Source of the DNA: an uncultured Clostridia bacterium | Lineage (GTDB): Bacteria; Bacillota; Clostridia; Saccharofermentanales; Saccharofermentanaceae | Direction of reading: 5' to 3' | DNA length: 64,000 nt | Assembly: GCA_946187935.1 (NCBI GenBank) | Contig: CAMHSJ010000001.1 | Coordinates: 1-64,000 of the forward strand | Shown here: in pieces, positions 49,389-59,501 of the stretch | How positions within the stretch are numbered: the stretch's first letter is position 1 | Layout: each line of letters starts with the position of its first letter | Notes under the pieces: model-generated | Told to the model about the DNA's origin: nothing | Seen by the model: the letters and a program-made list of their open reading frames with translations, nothing else | Database searches by the model: none | Position numbers and translations under genes: made by a program

Positions 49389-49492
49389 ATTCCATAGAGT
49401 GCTCCATAATCACCTGCCTTTTATGGACCGGATTATGGAGTTCCATAAAGTGCTCCATAATTGCATATCGATTATGGAGCAACTTATGGAAT
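49389..49492. repeat. Three-copy ~22-bp intergenic repeat cluster (+,+,-)
   Basis: TTCCATAGAGTGCTCCATAATC (49390-49411), TTCCATAAAGTGCTCCATAATT (49441-49462), GATTATGGAGCAACTTATGGAAT (49470-49492, reverse). Confidence 0.85.
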
Positions 49493-50253
49493 CAGGCTGA
49501 TAATCCACTTTCATCCAAAGCTTTACAGCATAAACTGTTGACCAATGAAGTGATTACCGCAGTGATCAGGTCAGTGCCGGGCATATAAGAAGCCGTTCCA
49601 TATAGAGTCAGTAATGATTCGCCCGGCAGGATATTGCAGCTGAAATATTTATTTATCTTATGCAAAGCATTGATCATGTATTCTTCGTTGTCTGCCATCC
49701 CCAGAAACTCGATCAAAAAACAACGGTCGATAAAATCAAGATAAACCACAAAATCAGGATAATACACATCGCCGTTAATATATACTGCAGGCTCATACTT
49801 ATACTTAAGACCTAATGATTCAAGGCATTCTGCGATTATGACTTCCCCTCTTGATCTCATACGGATATTGCCATGGTTTAAAAAGCCCTTAAATGGCACC
49901 GGATTACTGCACTCCTTTAATTCTTTGAAGAATCTTCCGTTCAATTCTGCCTTGTAAGGGATGAGCTTTATCCTGCTGATCTGCTGCTTTTCCCTTGCGC
50001 TCAGATTAGCCTCAAGATCCATAACTATGCGCTTTGCCTTATCCCGCTTCTCCTTTAGCTCTGCAAATCTTGCTGCCTTCGGTGAATCCTTGGCGCATTC
50101 ATGGCTTTTGTATTTTTTGCCTGACCTATAGTAGACTCTGTACACATTTCTTCCATTATGGACTCCTTCTTTGATCTCCGGGATCTCTAAGAGGATATTC
50201 TTGTTATACAGGTATCTGGCTATCTGCCACGCATTCGTTAATTCGTTCTTCAT
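49492..50253 (-). CDS. PD-(D/E)XK nuclease-like protein
   Basis: RMRSRGEVIIAECLESLGLKYKYEPAVYINGDVYYPDFVVYLDFIDRCFLIEFLGMADNEEYMINALHKINKY. Confidence 0.6.
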   Translation of the reverse strand: MKNELTNAWQIARYLYNKNILLEIPEIKEGVHNGRNVYRVYYRSGKKYKSHECAKDSPKAARFAELKEKRDKAKRIVMDLEANLSAREKQQISRIKLIPYKAELNGRFFKELKECSNPVPFKGFLNHGNIRMRSRGEVIIAECLESLGLKYKYEPAVYINGDVYYPDFVVYLDFIDRCFLIEFLGMADNEEYMINALHKINKYFSCNILPGESLLTLYGTASYMPGTDLITAVITSLVNSLCCKALDESGLSA

Positions 50254-50332
50254 TTATCTTCACCTCCTGATTAAATGATACCTGCTATTTCTTTTAAAAA
50301 ATGCGACAAAATCATACAAAAACCGACAAATA

Positions 50333-50353
50333 AAGGGGGCCTATAGCCCCCTT
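50333..50353 (-). terminator. Intrinsic terminator
   Basis: Minus strand AAGGGGGC-TATAG-GCCCCCTTTATTT downstream of 50379 gene. Confidence 0.8.
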
Positions 50354-50378
50354 GCTGATGTAAATCAGTTGTCTTTGA

Positions 50379-50924
50379 TCAGATATCGAAAAGCCCGTCT
50401 TCCATCTGATGGCCTCTGCTCGGTATGTAGGTGTTGTCTGAAAGACCGAGCACGGGAATACCGACAGGGGTTAACAATAAGAGCATTACTATTCCCCAGG
50501 CCTTGGACTTGCCAAACTTCTCGGCAAGGGACATATAAACCAGGACCATCATAAGCATCATGAAGAAGCTGCCGACGAACGGTATGAATGCGAAGAGAAC
50601 ATAGTAACCCTGATAGCCTGCGATCTCGTTTAATACCCATGAATTATAGATCGGGATAAGGCACTTCCAGCCGGGCTGGCCGGCCTTGGTGAAGAGCTTC
50701 CACTGTGAGATCAGCATTACGGCCGCCATAACAAGGCTTATGCCGATCATGACCAGATACATGAAGATGAGCGGCAATATCGGATCGTCTGCTGCGACCA
50801 TCCAGACGATAAAGATGAATGGCGTTGCAAAAAGGGCAATATAGCACAAGACGGCTAATACCGACATTCCGATAGCAAGACCACTCGGTTTCCAGTCAGG
50901 ATAGACTGTGGGTTGATTGTTCAT
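50379..50924 (-). CDS. DUF5684-like membrane protein
   Basis: WKLFTKAGQPGWKCLIPIYNSWVLNEIAG...SLAEKFGKSKAWGIVMLLL. Confidence 0.78.
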   Translation of the reverse strand: MNNQPTVYPDWKPSGLAIGMSVLAVLCYIALFATPFIFIVWMVAADDPILPLIFMYLVMIGISLVMAAVMLISQWKLFTKAGQPGWKCLIPIYNSWVLNEIAGYQGYYVLFAFIPFVGSFFMMLMMVLVYMSLAEKFGKSKAWGIVMLLLLTPVGIPVLGLSDNTYIPSRGHQMEDGLFDI

Positions 50925-50994
50925 TAGTTTGTCCCCCCTTATTCCTTGGATGATTGGATTATAACATAAACAGATAATAGCAGATTTAACAGTG

Positions 50995-51645
50995 TTACAA
51001 GCCTGTATTTTCGTACTCTATATCGGATACGAGGCCGTCCGTGAAGAAGAACGTAAGGCGCGAGGAGCCTGACTCGTAGCATATGGACGAGCCGTTATCA
51101 GTATAGCCCGGACCATATGTGGTTATGACGTTGTCAGCCGTATCAGACAGCCTGATGCCTTCTCTGGTGGTCAGCTCAGGGCTCGTGATCTGTATGCCGC
51201 TAATTACATTCGTGCCATTGGCAGAAGGAGATACAAACAGGGTAAAGTCCCTGTATGTGTAAATGCTGACTGAAGAATCAGAGGACTCATCAAGATTCTC
51301 CGTATTGCTTCCGGAGCCTACGTAGAGTTCATATCCCGTTCCCAGCTGAGTTATAGTCTGGTCAGCGGGATCTCCGGGAACGATATTGGTGCCGTAATAG
51401 TTAAGGTAATACTTCTGGACTGCGGTAACGGAGTCTGCTATCACCAGATCGGCAGTTGCCATACCGCTTACAGAAGATGCAAGAGATTCATCAGGGTCTG
51501 TCTCGATAGTAACTATCGTGCCCGCAGCCTCGCCGTTGGACAGAGTGATCTCTATCTCTTTGCTTCTGCCGCATGAACAGATAAGAAGGGGAATGATCAT
51601 GGCCCCGGCCGTTAAAGCGATAGAGGTGGATCTTCTGCCTTTCAT
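50995..51645 (-). CDS. Putative lipoprotein, unknown function
   Basis: ALTAGAMIIPLLICSCGRS lipobox; 216 aa. Confidence 0.72.
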   Translation of the reverse strand: MKGRRSTSIALTAGAMIIPLLICSCGRSKEIEITLSNGEAAGTIVTIETDPDESLASSVSGMATADLVIADSVTAVQKYYLNYYGTNIVPGDPADQTITQLGTGYELYVGSGSNTENLDESSDSSVSIYTYRDFTLFVSPSANGTNVISGIQITSPELTTREGIRLSDTADNVITTYGPGYTDNGSSICYESGSSRLTFFFTDGLVSDIEYENTGL

Positions 51646-51651
51646 AGCATT

Positions 51652-52467
51652 TTACCTTGCTGCGAAGAAAGTTCCTACGTCGTCCTGATCAAGGATACGC
51701 TCAAGGACCTGGGGCTCAGAGCCGTCAGCAATGATGCCGTTGATACCGTGAGCTGTGCACTTGTCCATAGCGGTGATCTTAGTCTGCATGCCGCCGGTAC
51801 CGAGCCATGAACCCTTGCCTGCCGTGAAATCGAGCATGTCTTCAGTAATTACCTCAACATAAGAGATCCTCTTGGCATCAGGATTCTCCTTGGGGTTTGA
51901 ATCGTAAAGACCATCAACGTCTGACAGGATTATGAGCAGATCTGCGCCTGCGAGGCATGCAACGTCAGCAGACAAAGTGTCGTTGTCTCCGAATGTTCCG
52001 TTGTGCATGATCTCCGTCGTGGATACGGTGTCGTTCTCGTTGATGATCGGGATTATGTTCATCTCAAGAAGAGTCTCGAGAGTGTTGGTGATATTTGCTC
52101 TTGTAAGGCGGTCTGTAATGCCGTCCTTGGTCAGGAGAACCTGTCCTGCCCTGTAGGAATACTCTGCAAAAGACCTGAGATATGCATTCATCAGTTCGCA
52201 CTGTCCGACTGAAGCAATGGCCTGCTTTTCTCTTGTCGTCTCGGGACGCTTGGTAAGGCCGAGATAGCCGACACCCACGCCGATGGCACCGGAACTCACC
52301 AGAAGGACTTCCTTGCCGCGGTTCATGAGGTCAGATATAGAGCGGCATAATCTGTCGATATTGCCGAGGTTCATCTTGCCGTTGTCGTATGTAAGAGTAG
52401 ATGTACCGACCTTGATGACGATACGGTTTGCGAAGTTTACAGCTACTCTAGAGCCACCGTTACTCAA
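51652..52467 (-). CDS. proB: Glutamate 5-kinase
   Basis: NRIVIKVGTSTLTY, LLVSSGAIGVG, INENDTVS, FGDNDTLSADVA, GTGGMQTKI; no PUA domain. Confidence 0.93.
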   Translation of the reverse strand: MSNGGSRVAVNFANRIVIKVGTSTLTYDNGKMNLGNIDRLCRSISDLMNRGKEVLLVSSGAIGVGVGYLGLTKRPETTREKQAIASVGQCELMNAYLRSFAEYSYRAGQVLLTKDGITDRLTRANITNTLETLLEMNIIPIINENDTVSTTEIMHNGTFGDNDTLSADVACLAGADLLIILSDVDGLYDSNPKENPDAKRISYVEVITEDMLDFTAGKGSWLGTGGMQTKITAMDKCTAHGINGIIADGSEPQVLERILDQDDVGTFFAAR

Positions 52468-52549
52468 TTGGATAGCGCTCCTTATTTACTAAGATTACAA
52501 AAAGCACGTAAAGGATATACTCTTATATTAGAAAAAGCAAGATTAAGGT

Positions 52550-54853
52550 TTATACGCCGCCTGTTGTCTGATCGTCCGGTATCTGGGCGTTGGGATCAGG
52601 TTCAGGGGTAGGTATCGGGGTTGGCACATGGATAGGGCAGGGCCTGTCTTCTGAAGGACAGAGCATGCTTCCCGAGACAAAGTAATCAGTATATGTAGTT
52701 CCTGCCGCGCGGCATTCGTCAGTCGGATAGTAACCCGAAGAGCAGACCTGAACTGATATGATGGAGTCAGGCTTAACAAAAGTTGCGCCCGGAAGGTTCT
52801 CGTGTATCCTCTGCATGCAGTACATCCAGATCCTTACGGCATTGTTGCGGTCAGGCTTGGGGATGGAGGTCTGTCTTAACCTGTTGTCGTATCCGTACCA
52901 GACAGCAGCTGCATAGTAGGGAGTGAACCCGCAGAACCACTTATCGTTGTTGTCAGATGTTGTACCTGTCTTGCCTGCGGTATCGATGTGTTCGCCTGCA
53001 GCATTGGTCAGCTGTCCGCCGTACTTGGAAGGAGTACCTGAAGTTACAACGCCCTTGAGCATGTCTGCCATGAGGAAACATGTTTCGGCTGAGTATACCC
53101 TGTAGCTTAAAGGGTTGGAAGTTATAACAACATTACCCTCGCTGTCTAATACCTGCGTATATGCATAAGGCTGCGTATATGTTCCGCCGCTTGCAAACGT
53201 GTTATAAGCAGCAGACATCTCGAGCGTGGTCATACCCGTGGTAAAACCGCCTACTGACTGAGACGGGAACGCTCCTTCGGATGTCCTGTCGATGCCGACC
53301 TGCTTGAGATACCAGAGCGCCGTATCGCCTCCGACATCAGTCCAGACCTGTGCGGCAATGGTATTACGCGATTTGACAAGACCCTGTCTTATAGTGATGG
53401 GCCCTAAGTAGTCTCTTTCGTAGTTTACAGGCCAGACCGAATTGGGATTTGAAGGATCCAGGTGGCATTCCTCATCCACATAGATCGTTCCCGGAGCGAT
53501 TATCCCGAGCTCCAAGCCCGGTCCGTATGCGATCAGCGGCTTGACTGAAGATCCGGGGTTCCTGTGCGATGAGACGGCCCTGTTTAGTGACAGGTTCATA
53601 GTCTTCTCGCCGTATCCGCCCTGCATCGCGGCAATGGCTCCCGTAGAGGTGTTAATAACGACCATGGACCCCGTTGGTTTCTCAGGGTAATCCGCTAACG
53701 CGTCGGGGTCAGCCTGGAACAGATCCCTGTTCTTAAATGCTTCGTCGAGTACAGCCTGCGTGTCAGGCTCGAGCGTCGTATAGATATGGTAACCGCGGTT
53801 ATAGACCAGGGTGGCTGCGAGGCTCCTTGAGATGCCTCTTGCCTCAGCGAGGTCAGTGATGACTTCGGAAATGGCATACTCGGTAAAGTAGGAGTTGATC
53901 TGTACGCTCCTGTCAGTCTCGCGCTCCTTGAACACGACTTCGGTATTGAGTGCTTCGTTATACTCATCCTCAGTGATGTAGCCCTGTTCGTACATCTTAC
54001 CGAGGATGATCCTCATTCGTCTTAAGGCATTGCGCCTGCCTGATTCCCTTAAGGGATTGTAGTAAGAAGGGCTCTTGGGAAGACCTGCAAGAAGCGCGCA
54101 TTCGTTGAGGTTAAGATCCTTGGCATCCTTGCCGAAGTAGTTCTGCGCAGCAGCCTGAACGCCGACATAGTTGTTGCCCATCGGCGCAAGGTTCAGATAG
54201 AGCTCTAAGATCTCATCCTTGGACAGGTTCTGCTCGAGCTCCATTGCCGAGAACCACTCCTGGACCTTACGCGAAGTGGAGTGCTCATCCTGACCGCTTA
54301 TGAGCTTGACCGTCTGCTGGGTAATGGTGGATCCGCCGTGCGTGGCAGAACCGCCATGGGCAAGTGCGGAGATGAGCGCGCTTCCGATCCTCTTGATGTC
54401 GATGCCGGAATGCTCGTAGAAACGCTGGTCCTCTACGGATATGATCGCCTCATCGATATATGTGTCCTTGATGGAGCCGTAAGAAACATAGATACGGTCA
54501 ATGTTCTCGCTTCCAGTAAGCTTGGCGATAACATTGCCCTGACTGTCGTAAACGAATGAAGTCTGCGATTCCTCAGCCGTGGTAAGATCGCCGATCGACA
54601 AAGGCTTGGTCGTCGAAGCGTAGCCTAAGAGCATACCCGCTCCGAATCCTCCGAACAGGAAGCACAGACACAGAACTATGACCACGACTACCCGCGTGAC
54701 ATCTCCTGCAAATCCCATGATCTCGCGGAATACACTTCTCGAAAAGCCTGACTTCGTAGGCTTGCCCTTGAGCTGGGATCTTAATTCATCTGCCAAAGCG
54801 CTGCTCTCCGGATTGACCGGGATAGTCGAGCGCTGATTCTTACTTGTGGCCAA
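52550..54853 (-). CDS. Class A penicillin-binding protein (transglycosylase/transpeptidase)
   Basis: EDQRFYEHSGIDIKRI, GGSTITQQTVKL, NPGSSVKPLIAYG, KSRNTIAAQ, AGKTGTTSDNNDKWFCG; likely TTG start 54853 behind AGGAGG. Confidence 0.93.
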   Translation of the reverse strand: MATSKNQRSTIPVNPESSALADELRSQLKGKPTKSGFSRSVFREIMGFAGDVTRVVVVIVLCLCFLFGGFGAGMLLGYASTTKPLSIGDLTTAEESQTSFVYDSQGNVIAKLTGSENIDRIYVSYGSIKDTYIDEAIISVEDQRFYEHSGIDIKRIGSALISALAHGGSATHGGSTITQQTVKLISGQDEHSTSRKVQEWFSAMELEQNLSKDEILELYLNLAPMGNNYVGVQAAAQNYFGKDAKDLNLNECALLAGLPKSPSYYNPLRESGRRNALRRMRIILGKMYEQGYITEDEYNEALNTEVVFKERETDRSVQINSYFTEYAISEVITDLAEARGISRSLAATLVYNRGYHIYTTLEPDTQAVLDEAFKNRDLFQADPDALADYPEKPTGSMVVINTSTGAIAAMQGGYGEKTMNLSLNRAVSSHRNPGSSVKPLIAYGPGLELGIIAPGTIYVDEECHLDPSNPNSVWPVNYERDYLGPITIRQGLVKSRNTIAAQVWTDVGGDTALWYLKQVGIDRTSEGAFPSQSVGGFTTGMTTLEMSAAYNTFASGGTYTQPYAYTQVLDSEGNVVITSNPLSYRVYSAETCFLMADMLKGVVTSGTPSKYGGQLTNAAGEHIDTAGKTGTTSDNNDKWFCGFTPYYAAAVWYGYDNRLRQTSIPKPDRNNAVRIWMYCMQRIHENLPGATFVKPDSIISVQVCSSGYYPTDECRAAGTTYTDYFVSGSMLCPSEDRPCPIHVPTPIPTPEPDPNAQIPDDQTTGGV

Positions 54854-54919
54854 TTGCTTTGCCTCCTGATAGATTACTCCTAATTTTACCACGACTTCAG
54901 ATATAATTAGATTACTATT

Positions 54920-56320
54920 ATGAGGCAATCGGAGATCACCATGGGAAGCGAAGCGGTTATAAGCATCAAGGCACTTGGCAGCGAAGGGCAGGGAATAGGC
55001 GTCCTTGAGTCCGGCAAGACCGCTTTTGCAAAAGGAGTCTTCCCCGGCGAGACAGCAAGGGTCAGGATAGGTCGCGAGACTTCAAGATACTGCGAATGCG
55101 AAGTCTTGGAGCTTTTGGAACAGTCAGAAAACAGGATAAGTCCGTTCATCCCGCAGGATAAGGTCAGCGGCGGTCTTCCGCTGGCATGTCTCAGCTATAG
55201 CGGGCAGCTTAAGTTCAAGCATGACAAGGTAAGGGACTGCATCGTTAGGATTGCGGGCATCCCTGAAGCCAAGGCTGATGAGCTGATGCGCCCTATAAGA
55301 GGCGCGGGGGACAACCGCCGCTACAGAAACCACATGCAGTATGCGGTAGATAACGGCAAGATCGGTCTTCTGGTATCAGGTTCTCATGAACTCGGAACAT
55401 ACGACGAAGAACTGATAGAATACGAGATCTTCAGCAAGATCAGGCACAGGATAGAAAGCTCATTTGAAAGAGCGCCCACAAGGCTTCTTACAGGTCTGGT
55501 CTTAAGGGCATCTTTAAGGACAAAAGAAGTCCTGGCAGAGTTTGTTTCTTCGGGCACCGGTCCCCACGAAACATTGATAAGGGACATAACAAATTACCTC
55601 ACAGCAAGCGGGATAACTGAAGGCATAAGACAGGTCTTGCAGGATGACGGTTTTGATCTTAACGGCATTCTTCTTAGGATCAGTCCTGACAAGACATCTT
55701 TAAGGACACGCGGCGGTAAGCGCGTGGTAATAGAAGGCAAGGACTGCTACGATGAGATATTCTGCGGAAGAAGACTAAGGATCAAGGCAGGATCCTTTTT
55801 CCAGGTGAACACAGAGCAGGCCGAAGTCCTCTGTGAACTTGCAAGTGAAGGATTAAAGGGCAGCAAGGTCATCTACGATCTTTACTGCGGCTGCGGTACA
55901 CTGGGCATGGGAGTAAAAAGGGAAGGCCAGAAGATCTTCGGCATCGAGGCGGTGCCGGAGGCAATTGAATCTGCCAAGATCAACAGAAAGCTCGCTTTCC
56001 CGGGCGAAGAGGACGATCTTGATTATCTTTGCAGGGACGTCCTTAAGACGGACTTCAGATCTCTCATCGCCAAAGGCAAGATCCCAAGTTGCGACGCTGT
56101 CATCACTGACCCTCCGAGAAAGGGTATGGATGCAGGCGTCATAAAGAAGATCTTAGAACTTAATGCCCCCCGAATCGTCTACGTCTCCTGCGACCCTGCA
56201 ACCCTGGCAAGGGATCTTAAGCAGCTTACAAGAGTATATGAGATAAAGAGCATAACGCCCGTAGACATGTTCCCCAATGCGGCCGGAGTGGAGACGGTTT
56301 GCATGTTGATCAAAACGTGA
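54920..56320 (+). CDS. rlmD: 23S rRNA (uracil-C5)-methyltransferase, RlmD/TrmA family
   Basis: TRAM-like N-terminus; FFQVNTEQAEVL, YDLYCGCGTLGM, ITDPPRKGMD, VYVSCDPATLARDL. Confidence 0.9.
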   Translation: MRQSEITMGSEAVISIKALGSEGQGIGVLESGKTAFAKGVFPGETARVRIGRETSRYCECEVLELLEQSENRISPFIPQDKVSGGLPLACLSYSGQLKFKHDKVRDCIVRIAGIPEAKADELMRPIRGAGDNRRYRNHMQYAVDNGKIGLLVSGSHELGTYDEELIEYEIFSKIRHRIESSFERAPTRLLTGLVLRASLRTKEVLAEFVSSGTGPHETLIRDITNYLTASGITEGIRQVLQDDGFDLNGILLRISPDKTSLRTRGGKRVVIEGKDCYDEIFCGRRLRIKAGSFFQVNTEQAEVLCELASEGLKGSKVIYDLYCGCGTLGMGVKREGQKIFGIEAVPEAIESAKINRKLAFPGEEDDLDYLCRDVLKTDFRSLIAKGKIPSCDAVITDPPRKGMDAGVIKKILELNAPRIVYVSCDPATLARDLKQLTRVYEIKSITPVDMFPNAAGVETVCMLIKT

Positions 56321-56443
56321 CAAAGGGACATGCCTTGTGTCACATAAAAGAGTGAGAAGAGGCATAGAAAAACAAAAAAGGAACGAGCAAGCCACAGTAC
56401 TATGGGAGTCAGATGGCATCAATCCATATAGCAATCAAGCTTA

Positions 56444-56746
56444 TTATAATGATGACAAGAATTTCAACAAAGCATCTTGTTGATCTTTATTCAGCTTACT
56501 GAAATGATCAATTAGCAATGCCTGTTTTTCTGTTAGTGTTACACTTTCGCCAGAGTCATTAAAGAACTGGGACAATGTGATATTGAACGCATTGCATATT
56601 TTCTCGAGAGACTGAACTGTTGGGCAAACATTCTTACGATACCATGATGAAATGGTTGTTTGCGGTATGTCAGATTCGACGGATAATCTGTATTCGCTCC
56701 AGCCTCTTTCTGTTCGTAAATCCAGAATCTTTTTCAACACATCCAT
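56444..56746 (-). CDS. XRE-family HTH regulator
   Basis: VLKKILDLRTERGWSEYRLSVESDIPQTTISSWYRKNVCPTVQSLEKICNAFNITLSQFF. Confidence 0.87.
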   Translation of the reverse strand: MDVLKKILDLRTERGWSEYRLSVESDIPQTTISSWYRKNVCPTVQSLEKICNAFNITLSQFFNDSGESVTLTEKQALLIDHFSKLNKDQQDALLKFLSSL

Positions 56747-56927
56747 TTTGTACCACTCGATAGTTAGCATTTTAGTAAATTTAATACGATGTTCACCAAC
56801 AGATAATAATTTTAGTAGTAGAATAATAACGACAAATAGTTATATCCAGCATTACCGTTCTGAATGTACTAATGCTTTTCAAATGAATATTAGCTATTTG
56901 CAGCCTATTATGAAGGAGGATTGATTA

Positions 56928-58502
56928 ATGAAAGGTAAAACCAAGTGGAGAAAGCTGATAGTGGTATTCGTAGCGCTATCTTTAGTCATGATGTTTATTC
57001 AGCCGCAGTTGTTAGCGGATACTACTGATGGTACTTACACAATTAGTTGGTCGCAAGAAAAACTCCCAGGATTTAATGTGGCATATCAGAGTAGCGCAAA
57101 AGCGGGAGAAAGAGCGAAAATATATATTACTCACTACAGAGAATTTGCATTTAATAGTGTAACTGTTAATGGTCAAGAAATAACAGAATACACCAATGAT
57201 GGAAGCTCAGTTAACAATTCAGACTATAACGAGGGCATAATTGTTGAGTTTGTTATGCCGGCAGAAGATGTTGAGTTTACTATCAATGCTACTTTGCCAG
57301 TTTACAAGATCACTTTAAACAAAAGTGAACATGGTACAGCTGTACTAGATAAGAATACGTTCTATCCTGATGACGAAATAAAACTGACTGTAAAACCAGA
57401 TGAAGGCTATGAAGTTGAATCCATTATTGTAGGCTGTACAGACTTCAATGGTTATTATACTGAAGAGGACATGTTATATTATTTCGAAGATGTTGATACT
57501 AATGAGTACCCAATATACACAGGCTATGGAGATACAACAGTCAATGTTTCGTTTAAAAAATCCGCTTCACCTTCACTTACAGGCGGAATAGCACATGTTC
57601 AGGACATAGGAAACAAACCAGCGACTACTGATGATTCAACAGGCATTCTTTCGCTTGGAACAACTGGACAGTCAAAGCGTCTAGAGAGCATCCTGATTGA
57701 CTTCGCTAATCCTACTTCATATTCAGGTGCTCTTGAATACAGAGTACATGTTCAGAACATTGGTTGGATGCCTTGGACAGGTGCAGGCAATCCTGTCGGT
57801 ACATCAGGTAAGGCTTTACGTCTTGAAGGTATTGAGATGCGTCTTACAGGAGAACTTGCTAAGCATTATTCTGTTGAGTATTGTGCACACATCCAGGACT
57901 ACGGAGATGCACAGGGCTGGGTAAGAGACGGCGCTTTGGCAGGAACAACTGGAGAATCTAAGAGAATCGAACAGATCAAGGTTAGGATTGTTCCTATCGA
58001 TAGTGATAATACAACTTCTGTAAATTACAGAGTGCATGTTCAGGATTACGGTTGGGAGTCCAAGTGGGCAGCGAACGGTGCTATGAGTGGTACACAAGGC
58101 CAGTCCAAGAGACTTGAAGGCATCGAGATACATCTTGGAGGATGCCAGTACTCAGGTGGTATCAGATACAAGACTCACATTCAGAACATCGGCTGGGAGA
58201 ACACATGGACACAAGACGGTGAGATGAGCGGAACGCAGGGCCAGTCTCTTAGACTTGAAGCTATTAAGATCGAGCTTTATGGAGAGATGGCATCTCATTA
58301 CGATGTTTACTATAGAGTACATGCACAGGATATTGGCTGGATGTCATGGGCGAGCAATGGAGCATCTGCAGGAACAGCTGGAAGGTCAGCAAGGCTCGAA
58401 GGCATACAGATCGTACTTGTACCTAAGGGTGCAGCAGCTCCGGGTGCTACATATCAGGGTATCACGGCAGTAGATTCTAGAGCATTTATTGAAGGATTCT
58501 AG
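56928..58502 (+). CDS. Secreted protein with InlB-like B-repeat and six ChW (clostridial hydrophobic W) repeats
   Basis: Signal peptide; YKITLNKSEHGTAVLDKNTFYPDDEIKLTVKPDEGYEV; repeated VHVQNIGWMPW...G..GTSGKALRLEGIEM units. Confidence 0.9.
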   Translation: MKGKTKWRKLIVVFVALSLVMMFIQPQLLADTTDGTYTISWSQEKLPGFNVAYQSSAKAGERAKIYITHYREFAFNSVTVNGQEITEYTNDGSSVNNSDYNEGIIVEFVMPAEDVEFTINATLPVYKITLNKSEHGTAVLDKNTFYPDDEIKLTVKPDEGYEVESIIVGCTDFNGYYTEEDMLYYFEDVDTNEYPIYTGYGDTTVNVSFKKSASPSLTGGIAHVQDIGNKPATTDDSTGILSLGTTGQSKRLESILIDFANPTSYSGALEYRVHVQNIGWMPWTGAGNPVGTSGKALRLEGIEMRLTGELAKHYSVEYCAHIQDYGDAQGWVRDGALAGTTGESKRIEQIKVRIVPIDSDNTTSVNYRVHVQDYGWESKWAANGAMSGTQGQSKRLEGIEIHLGGCQYSGGIRYKTHIQNIGWENTWTQDGEMSGTQGQSLRLEAIKIELYGEMASHYDVYYRVHAQDIGWMSWASNGASAGTAGRSARLEGIQIVLVPKGAAAPGATYQGITAVDSRAFIEGF

Positions 58503-58532
58503 GAATAGGCTAACAGCTTTATGCAAGAAGAA

Positions 58533-58562
58533 GGGCCGGTTAATTCTAACCGGCTTTTCTCT
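58533..58562 (+). terminator. Intrinsic terminator
   Basis: GGGCCGGTTAATTCTAACCGGCTTTTCT. Confidence 0.8.
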
Positions 58563-58644
58563 TCTGTTATGAATAATCATTCTTATTGCGTTGCCATGTT
58601 ATCGTAAAATTGGAATGCACATTGCAGCAGAGAAAATGTGTCAA

Positions 58645-58710
58645 ATTTGCATATCGTGTTGAATTATACATGCAAATATTGCATAATAAGCTTAGGGGCG
58701 TATGCAAAAT
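58645..58710 (+). promoter_or_regulatory. Candidate operator array upstream of XRE-MntA gene
   Basis: ATTTGCAT (58645-58652) and ATGCAAAT (58670-58677) inverted pair plus TATGCAAAAT (58701-58710) over the start codon. Confidence 0.5.
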
Positions 58711-59182
58711 GACTGAATTAAAGACTCTTAGAATCGAGAGAAAACTCACCCAAAAACAGGCTGCGGATACGATAGGCGTTTCCTTAAGGTCTTATGTCTC
58801 ATATGAGAACGACAGAGCTAAGTCAAATACTGCAAAATACAGATTCTTCCTGCAGGAGATATCCAAGCTCAATGTTGTCGATGAAGATCACGGAGTACTG
58901 ACATTAGATGAGATCACTTCCGTTTCGAATACTATTCTTCCCGATTACGATATAGATTACTGCTATTTGTTTGGTTCATATGCAAAGGGGGAGGCTGCTG
59001 ATTCAAGTGATGTAGATCTTCTAATTGCAACTAAGATTACCGGCATACGATACTATGAGATCGTTGAGCGTCTACGCGAGAAGCTTCGCAAAAGGGTCGA
59101 TGTTATTAACCTCAGCCAATTGGTCAACAACAGGGAACTCTTAAATGAAGTGCTCAAGGATGGTATCAAGATCTATGGGTAA
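58709..59182 (+). CDS. HTH-fused MntA-like minimal nucleotidyltransferase antitoxin
   Basis: XRE domain ERKLTQKQAADTIGVSLRSYVSYEND then GSYAKGEAADSSDVD (GSx10DxD). Confidence 0.87.
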   Translation: MTELKTLRIERKLTQKQAADTIGVSLRSYVSYENDRAKSNTAKYRFFLQEISKLNVVDEDHGVLTLDEITSVSNTILPDYDIDYCYLFGSYAKGEAADSSDVDLLIATKITGIRYYEIVERLREKLRKRVDVINLSQLVNNRELLNEVLKDGIKIYG

Positions 59183-59501
59183 CATTAAAGGCGATGACTA
59201 TTTTTCTTCCAAGATCGTTGCTGATCTATCCTTTATTGTTGAACACACGAAGGATATCGATATATGTGAGTTGAGCCATAACGAGGTGTTGTTGGATTCG
59301 ATGATGTTTCGTTTGATACAGATATCCGAGAATGCCAAACGGTTGAGTGATGACTACAAGGAAAGACGCAACTACATACCTTGGATAGCCATATATGGTT
59401 TAAGAAACAGGATCGTTCATGATTATGGAAGTGTTGATCTGGATGTTATCTATTCAACGCTGAAAGATGACATACCTGTATTACTCGAAAAACTTCAGTG
59501 A
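59175..59501 (+). CDS. HepT-like HEPN toxin
   Basis: LRNRIVHDYGSVD (Rx4HxY motif); ATG overlaps mntA stop by 8 nt. Confidence 0.87.
   Translation: MGNIKGDDYFSSKIVADLSFIVEHTKDIDICELSHNEVLLDSMMFRLIQISENAKRLSDDYKERRNYIPWIAIYGLRNRIVHDYGSVDLDVIYSTLKDDIPVLLEKLQ

Noticed and set aside
49389-49492. CRISPR array
   Set aside because: Only three copies, mixed orientation, irregular spacing, no cas genes.
51652-52467. proB without adjacent proA as an anomaly
   Set aside because: proB and proA are unlinked in many genomes; not informative from one window.
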